A DNA stretch of 64,000 nucleotides from Polydactylus sextarius (GCA_016801845.1 CM028913.1:22038065-22102064), one strand, 5' to 3'. Positions 1 to 13,245 are shown, counted from the first letter of the stretch. The notes: generated by a model from the letters alone, not told the origin. Translations and numbers: made by a program.

Positions 1-1902
1 GATGATCTTAACAAGATGTTAACATGTTGGCAGTGATAAACTTTTCTTTACTATGGTCAAATGTGTTTTGACGGACTCATGTTTTGGCATTATCTCCTCG
101 AAGGCAGATCTGTCATTTTAACTCTTTCTTGGAGGTTTATTGCAGTCATTTATATAACCCGTGAACCCTTTAATATGCTACCAGTTAGTAAATTAAACTC
201 AAATACAGATAAACTATAGACAAAAACAATTTCACAAAAGCCACTGGACAATGAATTAGTAAATCATATCATTATTGTCTATTATCCATAAAAAAAGTTG
301 TTTACTTTGTTTGCATTTAAAGATGTTTCTTTAGTTTTCTAGATCAGGCGGCCCTTCATCATTTGTGCGTATAAATGGTCTAAAGAAGAACTAAATGTGT
401 TTGCAAAGTCTGATTTGTGCATCAAACCTTCACACACACACGGCGTAAGCACAGATTTGTGTTTGTAAATGAGGCTCAGTGTCTCATAAAACTGACAAAC
501 CATTTCATTTTAGCAAAGAACCATCTCTTTCTCCGCATAAACAGCTGACAGAGCTAATACACCCCCGCTCCTCCTCCTCCTCCCCATCTATATCCTTGTA
601 CTCAGTGCACTGTTTGAGTTTCCCTTCATGTTGTCTTGGATACAAGTCCAATTAAAACTCATGGGAGTGAGGCTAATTTCAATTGGGTTTTCTCATTTGA
701 AAGGATTTGGCCAAAGTCGTGCTCCTCCCCGGAGACGCTGCGGCACATTTCTCTTTAATATCAGTAGTCAATTAATGAGAGGAGAGGAGAGCGAAGTATT
801 CATGAGGAATCAATAATTATCATATTAAAAAGCAGTTTGCTAATAATACAGGAGCAGTGAAAGCGCTGACATCAATTAAGGTGAGGCATTAAGTAAAAGT
901 GAGCGCGCATTTGTTGACATTACAGGTCTGTTTGCGGTTTGTAGAAGTAAAAGAGGGTTTGATGCCTGCTGCCAGATAGAGTCTGTTTGAAGGATGATTG
1001 TGTATCGGCCACATCAGCTGTATACGAACCTGTGTGTTTATGTGTGTGTGTAGTTGGATACTCTGCTGACAGTAGTAGCTGTTCAGTGCGTGAAGGTGTT
1101 CAGTGTTTGCTAGCTGTCAGTGCAGATTTGAGAGACACTCAGTGTAAGTGAAAGTTGTGCACCCGGGGGCCGGTGGAGGAGGTTGAGGATGATCCGCGAA
1201 GACATTTGGACTCTATCTGCGGTCTGGCTGTGTGCCAGTGTTCGGTCTTGACGTACAGCCAGCAAAGCAGTGATTGTGCGCTTAATCCATAATTAAACAA
1301 ACTGGGCTTCGCTGTAAAGAGATAGGGGCCAAAAAAAAGGTAAATGTGTGAGCGAGACAAGGTGGGAGTGGCAGTGTTGTGAGCTCCTAAGAGGTGTAAT
1401 CCCATCCCTTAACAAGCACAAATGCATCATTAAAAGGAAATAGAAAAACAGAGGCTGGGTTTCTATCATTGGTAATAAGCTCTGAGACTCTCTGATGTGA
1501 CATTTTTGGTCCCAACAATGTGCTGCATCTTTCTTTATACATAACACACAGCAGTGTCCCTCTCAGAGGTGTTTCCTCTGCTTCCTGTGACTTAATTTAT
1601 GTTTCAAGAACTGAGAGATGACAGTGTGTCAATGTTTGAGAGAGGCAATGGGAAACAGCTCCTACACTCTGGGAGCAATAGTTTGCATCTGAGATGTAGA
1701 GATAGAGACAAGGAGGCTGCTGAGGTCAAGAAAGGGAGAAAATCTGGGTCCTAATTATAGCTCACAGTCTGTGAAGTTTGGTGTTGTACCTCCAGAGAGC
1801 AGCCGTTACACACTGACGCTGCCATGTTTCCACTTCCTGTTTTATTAACAACATTGTCTCATACTTCCCTCCATTGATCAGTTGGTTGGTGGATGCATCT
1901 AC
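1..1902 (-). other. ptpru: intron 10 (partial)
   Basis: Non-coding sequence after exon 10, cut by the window edge. It is AT-rich with a short CTC run near 568-583 and a short TG tract near 1041. I see no exon of the fourth FN3 repeat on the minus strand and no clear transposon. Confidence 0.8.
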
Positions 1903-2104
1903 CTGAGATGTTGGTGGTGATTTCAGTCAGGGCCGTCTGCCCAAAGCCCTTGGCTGTACGGGCGCGAACGGAAATTAGGTAAGTAGTTCCCGGGTGCAGG
2001 TTGGAGAACATGTGGTAGGTCTCGTTCTTCAGCTTCGACACCGTTCGTCTGGGACCTGGGACGTTGATGCCCGGATCAGACGACTCGATACTTTGGTAAC
2101 TGAT
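1903..2104 (-). CDS. ptpru: ptpru exon 10: second half of third FN3 repeat
   Basis: A 202-bp exon with acceptor CATCTCAACAG and donor GTAGAT, starting in phase 0 and ending one base into the next codon. It encodes 67 residues: ISYQSIESSDPGINVPGPRR, then NETYHMFSNLHPGTTYLISV, then KGFGQTALTEITTNIS. The LHPGTTY motif is the usual FN3 tyrosine corner, and NET and NIS are sequons. In the family the next exon begins the fourth FN3 repeat; nothing like it is visible in the 1.9 kb that remain downstream, so it must lie beyond the left edge. Confidence 0.97.
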
Positions 2105-5100
2105 CTGTTGAGATGAGGAAAAACAAAATTTCTGCATTGTGGTGTGTATGTTTCCACCAAGCTATGAACATAAACAACAACGTGACAGGAAAACTCAAAC
2201 ATTTGAAAGGATTTCCTCAAGGCATCCTAATAAAAAAGGATGAACAACCCAGAAATTCAATGATAATCACTCTACAAAACCCAGTCACATTTGACCTTTA
2301 ACCAATATCCAATCGGTTCATCTGTAACATCTAAGGAAAAGATTTCTTCAATGTGCTACTGAAATATTACTTTCTTAAGTCCCAAAAATGTGATTTATAA
2401 AGTCACAGAGATTGTGGCTTTAGGAAGAAAATTACCTGCAGCGGTCTTGACATATCACATTTAAAAGTTCAACAACAAATTTAGTAAGATCACAATGTAC
2501 TTTAGCTTTTGGCATTTAACCAAAATCTAATCATTTAATTTTTTTAAGTCCATATTTTTTAAACCTTTCTGCCAAAAGTAAAATGATTCTCTGCAGGCAT
2601 TCAGAGCTATAATGAAAAGAATCTAATCAGTTCATCCTTATATCAAAGTGAATATTTTATTTTAAATTAACAGAATTCCTTAAATTGCATTTCTGAGATA
2701 TTACATTGTTCTGACATCACAGGGACCTTGAACTTTAATCTTTGACCTCAAACATAGAATCAGTTCATCCTTGAATCCAAGTGAACATTTGTGCTGAATT
2801 TGAAAAGAAGTTGGTCTTCAGATATTGGGTTAAGAAAAATGAAACGATTAACTCATAAAATTGGACTAATGTCAACTTAGTGCTTTGTGATTATAGCTTC
2901 TAGCAAATGTTGAAGTTTTACACTGATCAAGAAAACGCCATTAACTCCGTGTACAAGTATTAATTTAAATGTCTGATATGATCCACTTGTCTCAGAAATT
3001 AATTTTCTTTTTGCTAATTGCTCATGTGGACTTATAGTTTTCGATGAATAGGACTTGATTGGAGATAAGCCCAAGTCAAACCAGAAGGTTTTCAGTGAGA
3101 GGAAAATGACTTCCTGATAATGCCTAGTAAAGGCCACACACTGAGTGTTTGACCCGCTCAAGTGTTTAAATCAGTAACCGTGTAAGTGTTTGTTTTAATT
3201 GCTGTTTGCATGAGTGTCCTTTAAAAAGTGAAATCTTTTATTAAGTTTTTCCCTCAAGAGGTAATTTGCCTCGTCTCGCACGGCACTCTCAGGAGAATTT
3301 CCTCTTATACTTATGCTCATTTTCAAAGCCTGGAGAGCTAAAGGAGATGACCTTACTGCAACCAGACACGAATGAATGTATTAGGGTATGCTGTTGATCC
3401 AATTCATTGAAGGCATGAGCCCACACACACTCACACGCTCACACACTCATTATGTTACTGTATATGCCACTCAAGCCAAACCAAAGGCCGTCCTGATTAT
3501 CATTAACGGAGCTTAATGCCTGTTAATGCCTCCGCTGTGTGAAGATAAAATTATGATCCATCAGTGACTAAACGCCAACAGACCTCTGAGTTTCCTCTAC
3601 AAAGGCAAAACATGAAGATGTCCGTCAGTGCACAGTGGCAGTGAGGAAGAAGAGGGCGGCTCACTGGATGCAGGAGTGGTCAATGGTTTAATCTAAGAGA
3701 CATAAAGAGGATTTCTACGTCCTCTTTATAAAACACCTTTAGTCAGTCCAGGGAGATCAACTAACACACTGCAAGTGAAAAAAAGAACTGTGCAGCCCCC
3801 ACTTTATATGTCAAACCACAAATCCTATTTAATAATATCCTTGGGGCGACATTGCAAGAGAGGCTAGGGAAAGAAGGGTGGGCAGGTCTACTGACACCTA
3901 ACCACTGACAGAGAGTCCACAGTAAATATAAAATCATTATCCACTAAATGGAGGGCCTACAGCACAAAACATGCATGGGAGTTATTTAATTGTGTGCTGG
4001 GCTCTATTTTAATGGGACAAGACCAGTATTAACTGCCAGGCCAAGAGTACAAGGCCAGTGTAAGTCTCTCTGCTATTTTTTGCTCATATAGACACAGTGT
4101 ACTCCGTGTTACACGGTTGGCAGAGTGGTTTGGTGACGAAACACATGATCTAGGCTGTACCAATTACAGCAGCACTTTAAATAAGTAGCAGAGAGGAGGC
4201 ATGGGTACATTTCAGTTCAAGGAAAAAGCAACAATGTCATATGGTTGATTGAGATGTTGTTGTGGAAACAACACAACCAATAAAATGTAGCAGTCGACCA
4301 AACAATCAGACCACTATAATCCATCTGCTAGTAGATGGAGTTTACCCAGTTGTTGTGATGTCCAAATTTAAACTTTTCTGTGCACTCCTCTACACAGCGA
4401 CTGTCCAATAAGCAACAGTAACTAAACATGGCATCGTCTCCAAAAAACACTTCCAAAAATATCCAACTTTGAAAAGCACAAAAGCATACATTGAATGTGT
4501 TACAGTACAACTTTGTTTGTTTTGTTTTTTTTGTTTTGTTTTGTTTTTTTCTTAAAGATAGCATAACCAGTATAGTATTCACCAGCTGTGACACTTGTTC
4601 TTGACTGATCATATAACATATCAGAATTTAAGCTAACATTAGCATCTACTGCTACTGCTATGTCTAGCTTAGGCCTCCTAGCTACATAAGTTTTTGGGAC
4701 TGAAACATGGCTTCCTAACGGCAAAAGGTTTTAATTAAATTTAAAAATAGTTCATCATTTCAATTCCACTGTTTAGTATGGAGTAGAATTTACTCCACAT
4801 GCTAATATCTCAGACATAGTTAATAAAGCTAACGTTAGCAGCTGCTGCTTTGCTTTAGTCTCCGACAACTCCAGCTAAATCAATTATCCCTGATTGTATT
4901 AAACAGTCATCATCCTAAGTGTTTATTCTGCTCCAACCTAAGATGCTAAGCTAATTAGCCAAGCATATGTTAGCATCCTTAGGCCTGAGGGTAGCATTAG
5001 CCAACTACATTGAGTGGAGTTAGGGTTAGTTAGCTACCTACTAGCTAACTTTAGCAAACCTATTCAAAATCCATTATTCAACATAGCGATGTACTTTGAA

Positions 5101-6002
5101 TCAATTAGTCCTCATTTTGTATTTGCTTATAGAACATTTTAGTTTAAAAAAAAAAAAAGGGTTTGAAAATAACAATGAACCACAAAGCTGGGTGCATAAA
5201 TGAAACTTTTGTGCTTCGTATCTAGAAACAGTGACCAGATGTTCCAGATGTTTGTCAAGTCCAAACATACAATGTTCGAGTTGCTTTAGTCCATTTTTGC
5301 TAAACTGTACATATGCAAGTCAATCAATGTGTCATCAAGGCTGTTGTTAACCTGTGACACTGGCTCAGTATGCTAATCGTTAGCTGTCATTTCTAAAGAG
5401 CTGAAAAGAAGCATGTTCTTTCATAAAAGTAGCCAGCAACATTAGTTAGAGCTTATTTTGAAAGGTACCCTCAGTAGGTGTGCTATTACAATTGCTGCTA
5501 CAATAATTGGCCCTAATGAAAGCACCTACGGTGCATAAAAGTGCAGCACATTTAAGAGTTCTTGTCTGCAGGTTTTTCAGATGTGGTTTATGGTGATGCC
5601 AGATACTTTTTAGCTAAAAATCAAAGTCCCACTGTTTTCAATAAAATACTACAAATTTCAAGTGCTTAATCTGCCATAGTTAATCTTTTGTAACTGCTTT
5701 CGTGCTGTGGAAGAACAGAAACCATGTCAGGAAAGTTGTTAGCCCGTGAGTCATAGGTTAGCTACCGAGGAAAGGTGATCTCGTCAGGTGCATGCTGGAA
5801 TAATTTCCCCCATCCAAATGAAAATGCCTCTGAAACCTTGTCAAGGTTGCTGTTTAGCTATGACTCACAGGCCACAGCTACTCACTGGACCTTGTAGTGA
5901 GATTATTTTTATCAAGTACGTCTCCAAGGTCGACAGCGGACTTCTAAACTACGAGTTAGTGGCGCCATCTTTCAGCAAAGAGGGTTGTGTCGGTGGTCTC
6001 AC
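2105..6002 (-). other. ptpru: intron 9
   Basis: Starts with the dispersed-repeat block described separately. A T-rich tract lies at about 4510-4552 and an A run near 5146. Between about 4600 and 5060 the sequence is dense in GCTAAC, TTAGC and AGCTA words, a texture common in fish intergenic DNA. No coding exon or RNA gene is recognised. Confidence 0.75.
2280..2880 (+). repeat. dispersed repeat, copy 1 (degenerate)
   Basis: Contains the words GACATCACAGGGACCTTGAA, TTTGACCT, ATCAGTTCATCCTTGAATCC and AAGTGAACATTTGTG, in an order shared with two other blocks in this window. The motif set appears to pass more than once, as if the copy is internally duplicated. I recognise it as a common percomorph interspersed repeat but do not know its class. 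Confidence 0.6.
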
Positions 6003-6112
6003 CTCGTACTGGGTAATGAGGCCATTTGGCTCCACAGGCTCCTCCCACTTTAGGAAGATCATATCATCCAACGGGGTGAAGGTGAGCGACTCTGGCGCGA
6101 TGCCTCCGGGAA
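6003..6112 (-). CDS. ptpru: ptpru exon 9: first half of third FN3 repeat
   Basis: A 110-bp exon with acceptor CTTTTCCAG and donor GTGAGA. It completes an Ile codon with exon 8 and encodes 36 residues, PGGIAPESLTFTPLDD followed by MIFLKWEEPVEPNGLITQYE, ending on a codon boundary. It gives the first strands of the third FN3 repeat with its core tryptophan. This stretch is the best single argument for PTPRU among its paralogs, since PTPRK has a clearly different sequence here (from memory). The length equals the family's exon 9. Confidence 0.97.
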
Positions 6113-8042
6113 CTGGAAAAGAAATTGCGAGAACAAACATTTGGAAATTGGAAAGTGATAATCTCTTGTCATTATCACCGGAATGAATGTCACCGCAGCT
6201 CAGAACAACACATGGGGCTGAAAAACATCAGATAAGAATGCTGTTTCATTTATGACCTGCATCAATTATAACAAGAAGAACAACAAAGACAAGACACAAA
6301 AAAGAAAAGATATTAGATTTTAAATCAATCCTCTGTCAGAGCTGAAATATATTGATCAATGTGTCAAATTTAGGACAGCGAGAGTCTCAACACTCATCTA
6401 CACGCTGTGTTAACAGTTTTTTTTTTTTTTTTTTTGTCCATTCAGTTGCCGAGCAGCGTACATAGTGAGACTGTTGTGTGAGATTCAGGCCCGAGGCTAA
6501 AGTGAAGCAGTGAACAGCTGAGTCGACTGTTATTTCTGAATTGAGTTAGTCTGGAGAACAGAGTTGCTTATTAAAGCTTTTGGCAAAAGTGTCCATTATT
6601 GACACGAGCTGTATAAAACTATTTATACATATATTCATCTTTTATCACCTGAGAAAAACTCTCTGTTGCTCTCTCATTATCTCTTGATCTTTTTCCTGGG
6701 ATATATATTTCTGAATAATCTTGTTTGTTTTGATTTTTCCTTCCATGGCACAATTGATTTCTCCCCCAGCTCGCCATGCAAACAATATGCAACGGCACAA
6801 AGAAATAATAGCAGATAAGAAATAAGCGCACAAAAAAAAAAAAAAAAAAAAAATGCTATCTCAGGTTTGGCACAGATAGAATATTTTCTCTGTGTCTTTT
6901 ATGTTATTTCATCTGAGGATGAAAAGGATCTTTTGTGATGCTGATTCAGCCCCTGTCACTCTCACTGTACTGCAATCACTGGCAGGCGCTGTTACAAGTA
7001 TTAATGTTTCGAAACTGTAACTGAATTCGAAGCTAACTGATTGATAGTGCAGATGTATGGATTTTAAACACTGATGATGGCGAAGATACGGATTTTTGAA
7101 AATGGAAAAACTTAGAAAGCTCATAAACAATTATCACAGTAAGAGTGTGGATCTGCAACATCTGTGAGAATATTTAAACATTTCAAAGTAATCTGAGACA
7201 TCTAGGTAATTTCAGACCATAATTTAACTCTTTAAGTAGAGTCTTAACTGTGTTTTAAAACAATAAATCATCAATGTGACCAATGATCGGACCTGTCAGG
7301 ATTTTGCGATGGGAACTATTAACACAAATTCTGACGAATCACCACAACTTCCAATTATAGTTATTTCTCATGAAAAGTTGATCAATACGTCAGTGAACTC
7401 ATGTCCTTGTTTCTTTTGGAAGAAGCAGGAAACATGTGCAACCTTCCAACATCATTGCTAACGACCACAAGAAGCAGTTCACGAAAGAGGAGGAAAACTA
7501 TTTTGCACTTGAAATCTTTTGTTTTCCCTTATTGCGAAGGTTAGCGCTTAGTGGTTTTGTTCCCTTCACTTTAAATTGACTATGAAAATATAATTATAAC
7601 TTTGACTTGCTCCTGCAACTTTATTGCAACAAAATGCCTAAAACCACCTCAACGTTCATTGCAATTCTTTAGAAAAACTGCTGCAAAATCGGGAAAATTA
7701 GGTCACAACAATGTTAAAAAAAGGCCTGTGAAATCCTGGAGGGACTCACTAGCGTACTGTGTGATCTGAGATCCAGAACAGTGGTGAGATTGTTCTCAAA
7801 GCAGCAACACTTTCAGCGCATTTTAACAGTCAACATGTGTTGCTTAGATACAGGAGAAGCAGAAGCTGCATCTCAGTCCTCAGCTCCCCCGTCGAGGGCT
7901 GGAATCGTTGGCTGACAAGTGCTGACAAGTAACTAGTAATTATAGTCACATAACTGTAGTAGAGTGGAAGTACAAAGTACTATGAAATAATCAAGTTTAG
8001 AGCTGATTTTCTCTGTGTTTCTGTGACTTCCGCAGGACTTAC
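6113..8042 (-). other. ptpru: intron 8
   Basis: Contains a run of T near 6417-6435 and a 22-base A run at 6832-6853, plus a small local duplication (GCTGACAAGT twice) near 7910-7930. Nothing else is recognised. Confidence 0.75.
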
Positions 8043-8360
8043 TGTCCTCCTCGGTCTGAAACGTGACCTCTCTGCCTTCCTTCTTCCCCTCTGGATTGGC
8101 CAGCGCCAGACGGACGTTGATGGCGTGGTACGGCGGCAGATCTCTCAGCGTGAAGCGTGAGGCATTGTGCTCCACCGCCAGGCACTCGCGCACCGTGGTG
8201 TTGTGGCCTCCGCCGCCTCCTGCCGTGGTGTAGCGGTAACACAGGGACACGGAGTAGGTGTGGCAGCGCGTCAGGTTGAACGCCAAATTCTCCCATTGAA
8301 GAGAAAGTTGCCGGGGCTGGATGTCGGTGGCGGTGAGGCCTCGCAACGCTCGCATGGGCT
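8043..8360 (-). CDS. ptpru: ptpru exon 8: second fibronectin III repeat
   Basis: A 318-bp exon with acceptor TTCTTTCCAG and donor GTAAGT, again phase 1 at both ends. After the split Glu codon it reads PMRALRGLTATDIQPRQL, then LQWENLAF with the core tryptophan, TRCHTYSVSLCYRY with a cysteine pair, and NPEGKKEGREVTFQTEED. This is the second FN3 repeat. Sequons NLT, NTT and NAS are visible. A run of five glycines sits between CYRYTTA and HNTTVREC, in a loop that is shorter in mammalian PTPRU as I recall; it makes the exon slightly longer than usual. The exon is GC-rich with many CpG. Confidence 0.97.
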
Positions 8361-11300
8361 CTGGAAAGAAGAAGAGAGAGAGGAACTGAATGATGACAAC
8401 ACATGAAATAACTTTGTTTGTTGTTTTATTATAAATTATTTGTTTTTTAAAGAGTCACGATGTCCCAGGACAACCCTGGCAGACTTTCACTCTTCCCCCT
8501 CCTACGTGCAGCCATATTGCCCTGCCACAACATGGAGGTCAACAGTTTGCTGCCAGCACAACACACCCACATCCCCCACGGCAAAGCAGGAACTTGTGCC
8601 AGTTACGCTAATTAATCGGACAGGCTGCGGGTGGCTGCCGTGCTTCCACCACTCCACGCCTCTGTGTTGAGTCGCGTGCCCAGTAGTTACACTTCCTCTA
8701 CCCCAAGGTTTTAATCGCTAACGTCACACAAGGACGTTCACTTCCGCCGGTCAATCTTACAGCCGGGTCATTGACCTGGACCTGTCTCATATTTTTAGAA
8801 GCCACCGAGTTAATTCTGGTCACTGCCGGGTTAACCCTGACTCTCTCTCTCTCTCTGACTCAGAGTAAAAAAGAACAACGCCTCTGTCTTTGATATCCTC
8901 CTCAAACGTAATTGCTGGCTGAAAGACACAGAAAGTCTCTGTCTGTTGAGGCACAAACCTGCCAGTGTTTCAGGAAGACGTCCGACGCCGAGGGAGAGGC
9001 CGAGTTAAGCCAAGGACATCCTTGGTATCAATGGAGGCATTTATCTGTGGCCATTATTAACACAATCAATGCCTTTTTGTCAAGCAATATGCTACATAAT
9101 GTATTGTACGGCTTTATTCTTTTAATAGGGCATGTTGAGTAATGGGCCAGGGAGGCAGGGAGTGACAGCAGAGATATGGGGTGCAGGGAGAGATCGGTGG
9201 AGTTTGAGGTTACTGGCCAAGGTCTTCGCTCCTTCACTGACTCACACACTCAGTGGGATTCTCTCTGCAGCACAGATTAGTACAGGGAACTTAAATAAGG
9301 TGGCTAATGCATCACTGAGCAGGGGCTAACACTCTAAAACATGAATTATCTAAGAAAATGGATGTTAAAGGTGCTTTGTGGCCATAAAAGGACACGCTAA
9401 CGCAGACATATGCACACAAATAGTGTTATTCAGCCTCATCTCTATGGCCCGTCCTCTGTTTACCTCAATCCTTCCTCCTCTCTCTATTGATTTTACATGT
9501 TCAAACATACTCACGCTTCATCTCTATATATAAATATCTAAGGACGTTAACATTATTAGACACAACAGCCCTGTGTCTAATTCCTCACACGCCTCTCTCT
9601 GCCTGCAGTAGAGCAATTCTTTCAAAGTAAAATTTTATGACACTTCCAATCTATACTGAAGGCTTCTACCGCCACCAGCTTTCTCTTTTAATTTGCTGCC
9701 TGGCATCTCATGCTAGATGGAAATATGACCAGCGCATTGATCTGAACCTGATCCGGACTAATGTGACGGCAGATAGATGGGTGGGCTCGGTAATCGCAAA
9801 GTAGTGGACTGCGTCCCGGCAAGAAATGCTAATGTTCCATTGTTCAGTGTGACTGAGGATTGTCTTAATGGTGCAATTGATAGTCTGCACAGTCTGGGAG
9901 CTAAATAAAGAGAGGCATTTAACTGCTGAGTTAATGAAAGCGCCGCCAAAAAAAGGCCACAGTGTGCTCATTGTGGGGTTCCTCAAAGTGGACATTTGTG
10001 CCAGCCTCTTCCCCCTTTAGCCTCGTCTTATTTGTCCGTGTGCCACAGGCACCCGCTCTCTGGCACCCTGCAGCGTGAAAACTGCAGCCGTCCCGACATG
10101 GCGCAAAGCCCAGAGCACCATGTTGATCTTTGGAGATTGGAAGTCAGAGTAGATGTGACAAGGTTCTGGTTTATTATTTCCATGAAAAAAAAAGAGCCGC
10201 TTTAAGATGGCACTGCGTCAGATGGGAAACCTGAACGTGTGCAAAAAAAAAATCACACTAACATAAATCCAAACACCCCAAAAGTGCACATATAGGGAAT
10301 TCTGGCTCTGAATGGAATACATGATGAACGACATGCCAAGAAAGGCGAAACACTAGTGCTACTAATGTTCCTAATTTTAGTCCAACTCCGCCGTTGGCTC
10401 CCTCTTAACGGGCCGAGAGCATCGTGGGCTGAGGCCTTCCAGAAGGTTCAGTGACCCGGCAGCAGGTGGAAGCCCATTAACATAGTTTGGGGACCACCTG
10501 CAGTACAAATGCTCTCCTCTCCTCTGTGATTTACTTGAGGGGCTTCAAGCTGTGCTAATGCACCGTGCTGATAATCACAGCAATGGCTCATCAAGCACAC
10601 CTGGACGGCCATCGGAGCCAGGCGGAGACCATGTTCACATTCACGGCCATTAGTTTTACAGCACCCGCGTGAGGACAGCTCGTCTCCGCAAGGATGTGAT
10701 CGTGAGTCCGGCCCGCCAGTAAATACTAAGCGTGACCGTGAAGAAGAAGATTAGTCACGGTGGCAAAGACAAGAGATTTTGGAAAAGGATTTTTCTCCTA
10801 AATGCAAAGATTTCCAAATCTATGCTCTGGATAATAAACACATCATCTATTTCCTTGTGCTTAAACCTAAAAAGGCCAGCAGCAAGAAGTGGCTGGAGGG
10901 ACAGGGGGGGTGTGATGAGGATTCAGTGGAGGAAACTAGGGTCAGTAGAGGTGGTGTTGACCAGATGGTTTGAAGCTCAGGGAACCAGGTGGTGATTAGA
11001 GTCTCCTGGAGGTTCACAGAGGTGAGAAACACCAGGTGGAGGAGGCTGCAGCAGCTAAATGTATAGAAGTATAAACACGCAAAAAGGAAGAAGAAGTGCA
11101 GGAGTTGGTCAGATTCAGCTGGGGAAAAAAAAATATACAAGTCACAAGATACAAGAACTGGTAAAATTAATTTCACCTATATTTCCTCTGTACTGAACTA
11201 ATACTGCATCTAAATGCCTTGTTTAACAGCTCAGCAAACACGGTGGTATTACTTATCCTACACATGGTTGAACAAGCTAATGTCACAGTGGTTGAAATGT

Positions 11301-12509
11301 AAATACATCATTAAAGGCTAAGTTTAGCGACTTTCACAAACACCGATACCAGTAACTGTGAAAGCAATTTCCGTACGATGTGAATCCTCCTCGTTCTCTT
11401 GTCGCTTCACGTCTTGCACATTCGCCTGACTTGTTTTTTTTGTTTTTTTTTAACAGTTTCACTCTCTCACTTTGAAAAAATACCCTCTCTCTTTTTATAC
11501 TGCCTTTTGCTCTTGGCTTTTTTTTTATTATTGTGAATTTTCTTGTGTCTCTTGGGTTGGGGAGACAGACAGAGAGAAGGCTGCGAGCTCACTCAGGCTG
11601 CCTGATGAATGAGGAGTGTCTTTGGCTGTTGGGAGAGGAGAGTAGCTTTAATATGTCATTGGAGAAGGGGGGAGGGGTGGTGGTGGTGGTGGGGCAGCGA
11701 GGCTCTGCTGGAGCAGAGTAGGGGGATATGTGAGGGATGGTGTGTGGCAGGAAGAGACCGTTGGGCATAGAAAAGAGTGATGACCATGGAAGACACAAAT
11801 CCACCGACTGCCTTCGGGTTACACCAGGCTCTCCATTTTTTTGCCTTTTCTCTGTGACCACGACTGCAACAACTCCGACAACAACGCACACATTACAAAC
11901 TCCAGGCGGCGGTAAAGTGTGTATCTGCATTAACTCAGCGCGCCGCGTGCTCCATATGTGCACAGATATATCGAACAGCGTGTGATGGGTGGGGCCTGTT
12001 GGTATCTCGCTGTGTGTCCTGGCTCTGTAACGGTGACAGATGACAGAGGTGCACAGATGCGAGCAGTAGAACAAAATGTCCAACAGGGAAAAAGAAAAAA
12101 AAAAAATGGACAGGAAACGGAAAAAAAATTAAAGAAACAGAGAGATGAACTGATAAATCTGTCTGTACATGAGCTGAGTGACAGATTTTGATCAGTTAAT
12201 TGTTTTGATCATTAAAACGCAAAAATGCCAAACATCAGCCGTGAAGATGGTAAACTGATTTTCAAAAGGGCATTTTGCTGTTTTACAACATTTTCTTTTA
12301 TAAAAATTGAAACTAGAATTACCGTCTTGCAACTGTAAGCATCTGTTTAGTGTTTAAATTCATGAGATATGGACAAACTCTTAATAAATGTGCATTATGT
12401 AAGTCTGGTTGTTTTTTTTTTTCTCTACAAAGCTCCTCCCACATTCTGCCGAGTTCAAGATGCACGATATGTATCTTCCAACTACTTACAACACTTTTAA
12501 ATAGGTGGG

Positions 12510-12511
<2 letters not shown>

Positions 12512-12549
<38 letters not shown>
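12512..12549. repeat. (TA)19 microsatellite
   Basis: An uninterrupted 38-bp TA tract in intron 7. Confidence 0.98.
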
Positions 12550-12552
<3 letters not shown>

Positions 12553-12742
12553 TCTGACTGGGTAACTTGAACACACCTACCACAACGTTGCACCGCTGAA
12601 CTCGTCGTTGGTGAATCCAACATCACCGGGTCTTAGACAAGTGTGTTGTTTTTGTTTTTTTTCCAAGAGACAGTGGATCCATTTAAGGAGTCATTTAACA
12701 CAATGACTACAAAGCTGCCACATTAACTTAAAAATTTTGCAC

Positions 12743-13245
12743 AGTGCACCTTTAAGTGAGATCTCTATGACCTTTGACTTTTGGCCATTATCATCTAATC
12801 TAGATGTGTCAAACTTATTCCACAAAGGGCTGCATGGCTGCAGGTTTTTGTTCCAACCAGACTTGATTCATTTAGTTAAATGATTTCAGTCTTCACACAG
12901 TTGATTGGTCAAACTGTGTGATCTTGACTGGTTGGAACAAAAACCTGCAGCCACGCGGCTCTTTGTGGAATGAGTTTGACACCTCTGATCTAATCAGTCC
13001 ATCTTTGACTCCAAATAAACATTTGAAAGGATTCTCTCGATGGAGTCCTAAGTTGTTGTGTTTTCTGACATCACAGTGACCTTGACCTTTGACCTTTGAT
13101 CACCAAAATCAAATCAGTTTTTGCTGGAGCCCAAATTTAAATTTACGTCAAATTTAAAATGATTCTCTCAAAGCATTTTTCAGATATTTCCTTCACAAGA
13201 ACAGTGAGGAGCAGACAGATGGACAACCTGGGCTGCCTCTGGCCG
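12743..13245 (+). repeat. dispersed repeat, copy 2, split by a MITE
   Basis: Same word order as the copy near 2.3-2.9 kb: CTTTGACTTTTGGCC, then AATCAGTCCATCTTTGACTC (read across the insertion), then CATTTGAAAGGATTCTCTC, GACATCACAGTGACCTTGAC and finally GACAGATGGACAACCTG. The hAT-like MITE listed separately sits inside it; removing the MITE and one 8-bp duplicate restores the repeat. Confidence 0.7.
12801..12987. mobile_element. 187-bp hAT-like MITE with long terminal inverted repeats
   Basis: Flanked by perfect 8-bp direct repeats ATCTAATC (12793-12800 and 12988-12995), the duplication size of hAT transposons. The two arms, each about 58 bp, are near-perfect inverted copies carrying GTGTCAAACT, ATTCCACAAAG, GGCTGCAGGTTTTTGTTCC and AACCAG. 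The right terminus reads CAGAGGTGTCAAACTCATTC inward, a typical hAT end. There is no coding capacity, so it is non-autonomous. Confidence 0.9.

Noticed and set aside
1..1860. Minus-strand frames that might hold exon 11 (start of fourth FN3 repeat).
   Set aside because: None contains the expected SFDYxD-type start or a proper acceptor; that exon is probably beyond the left edge.
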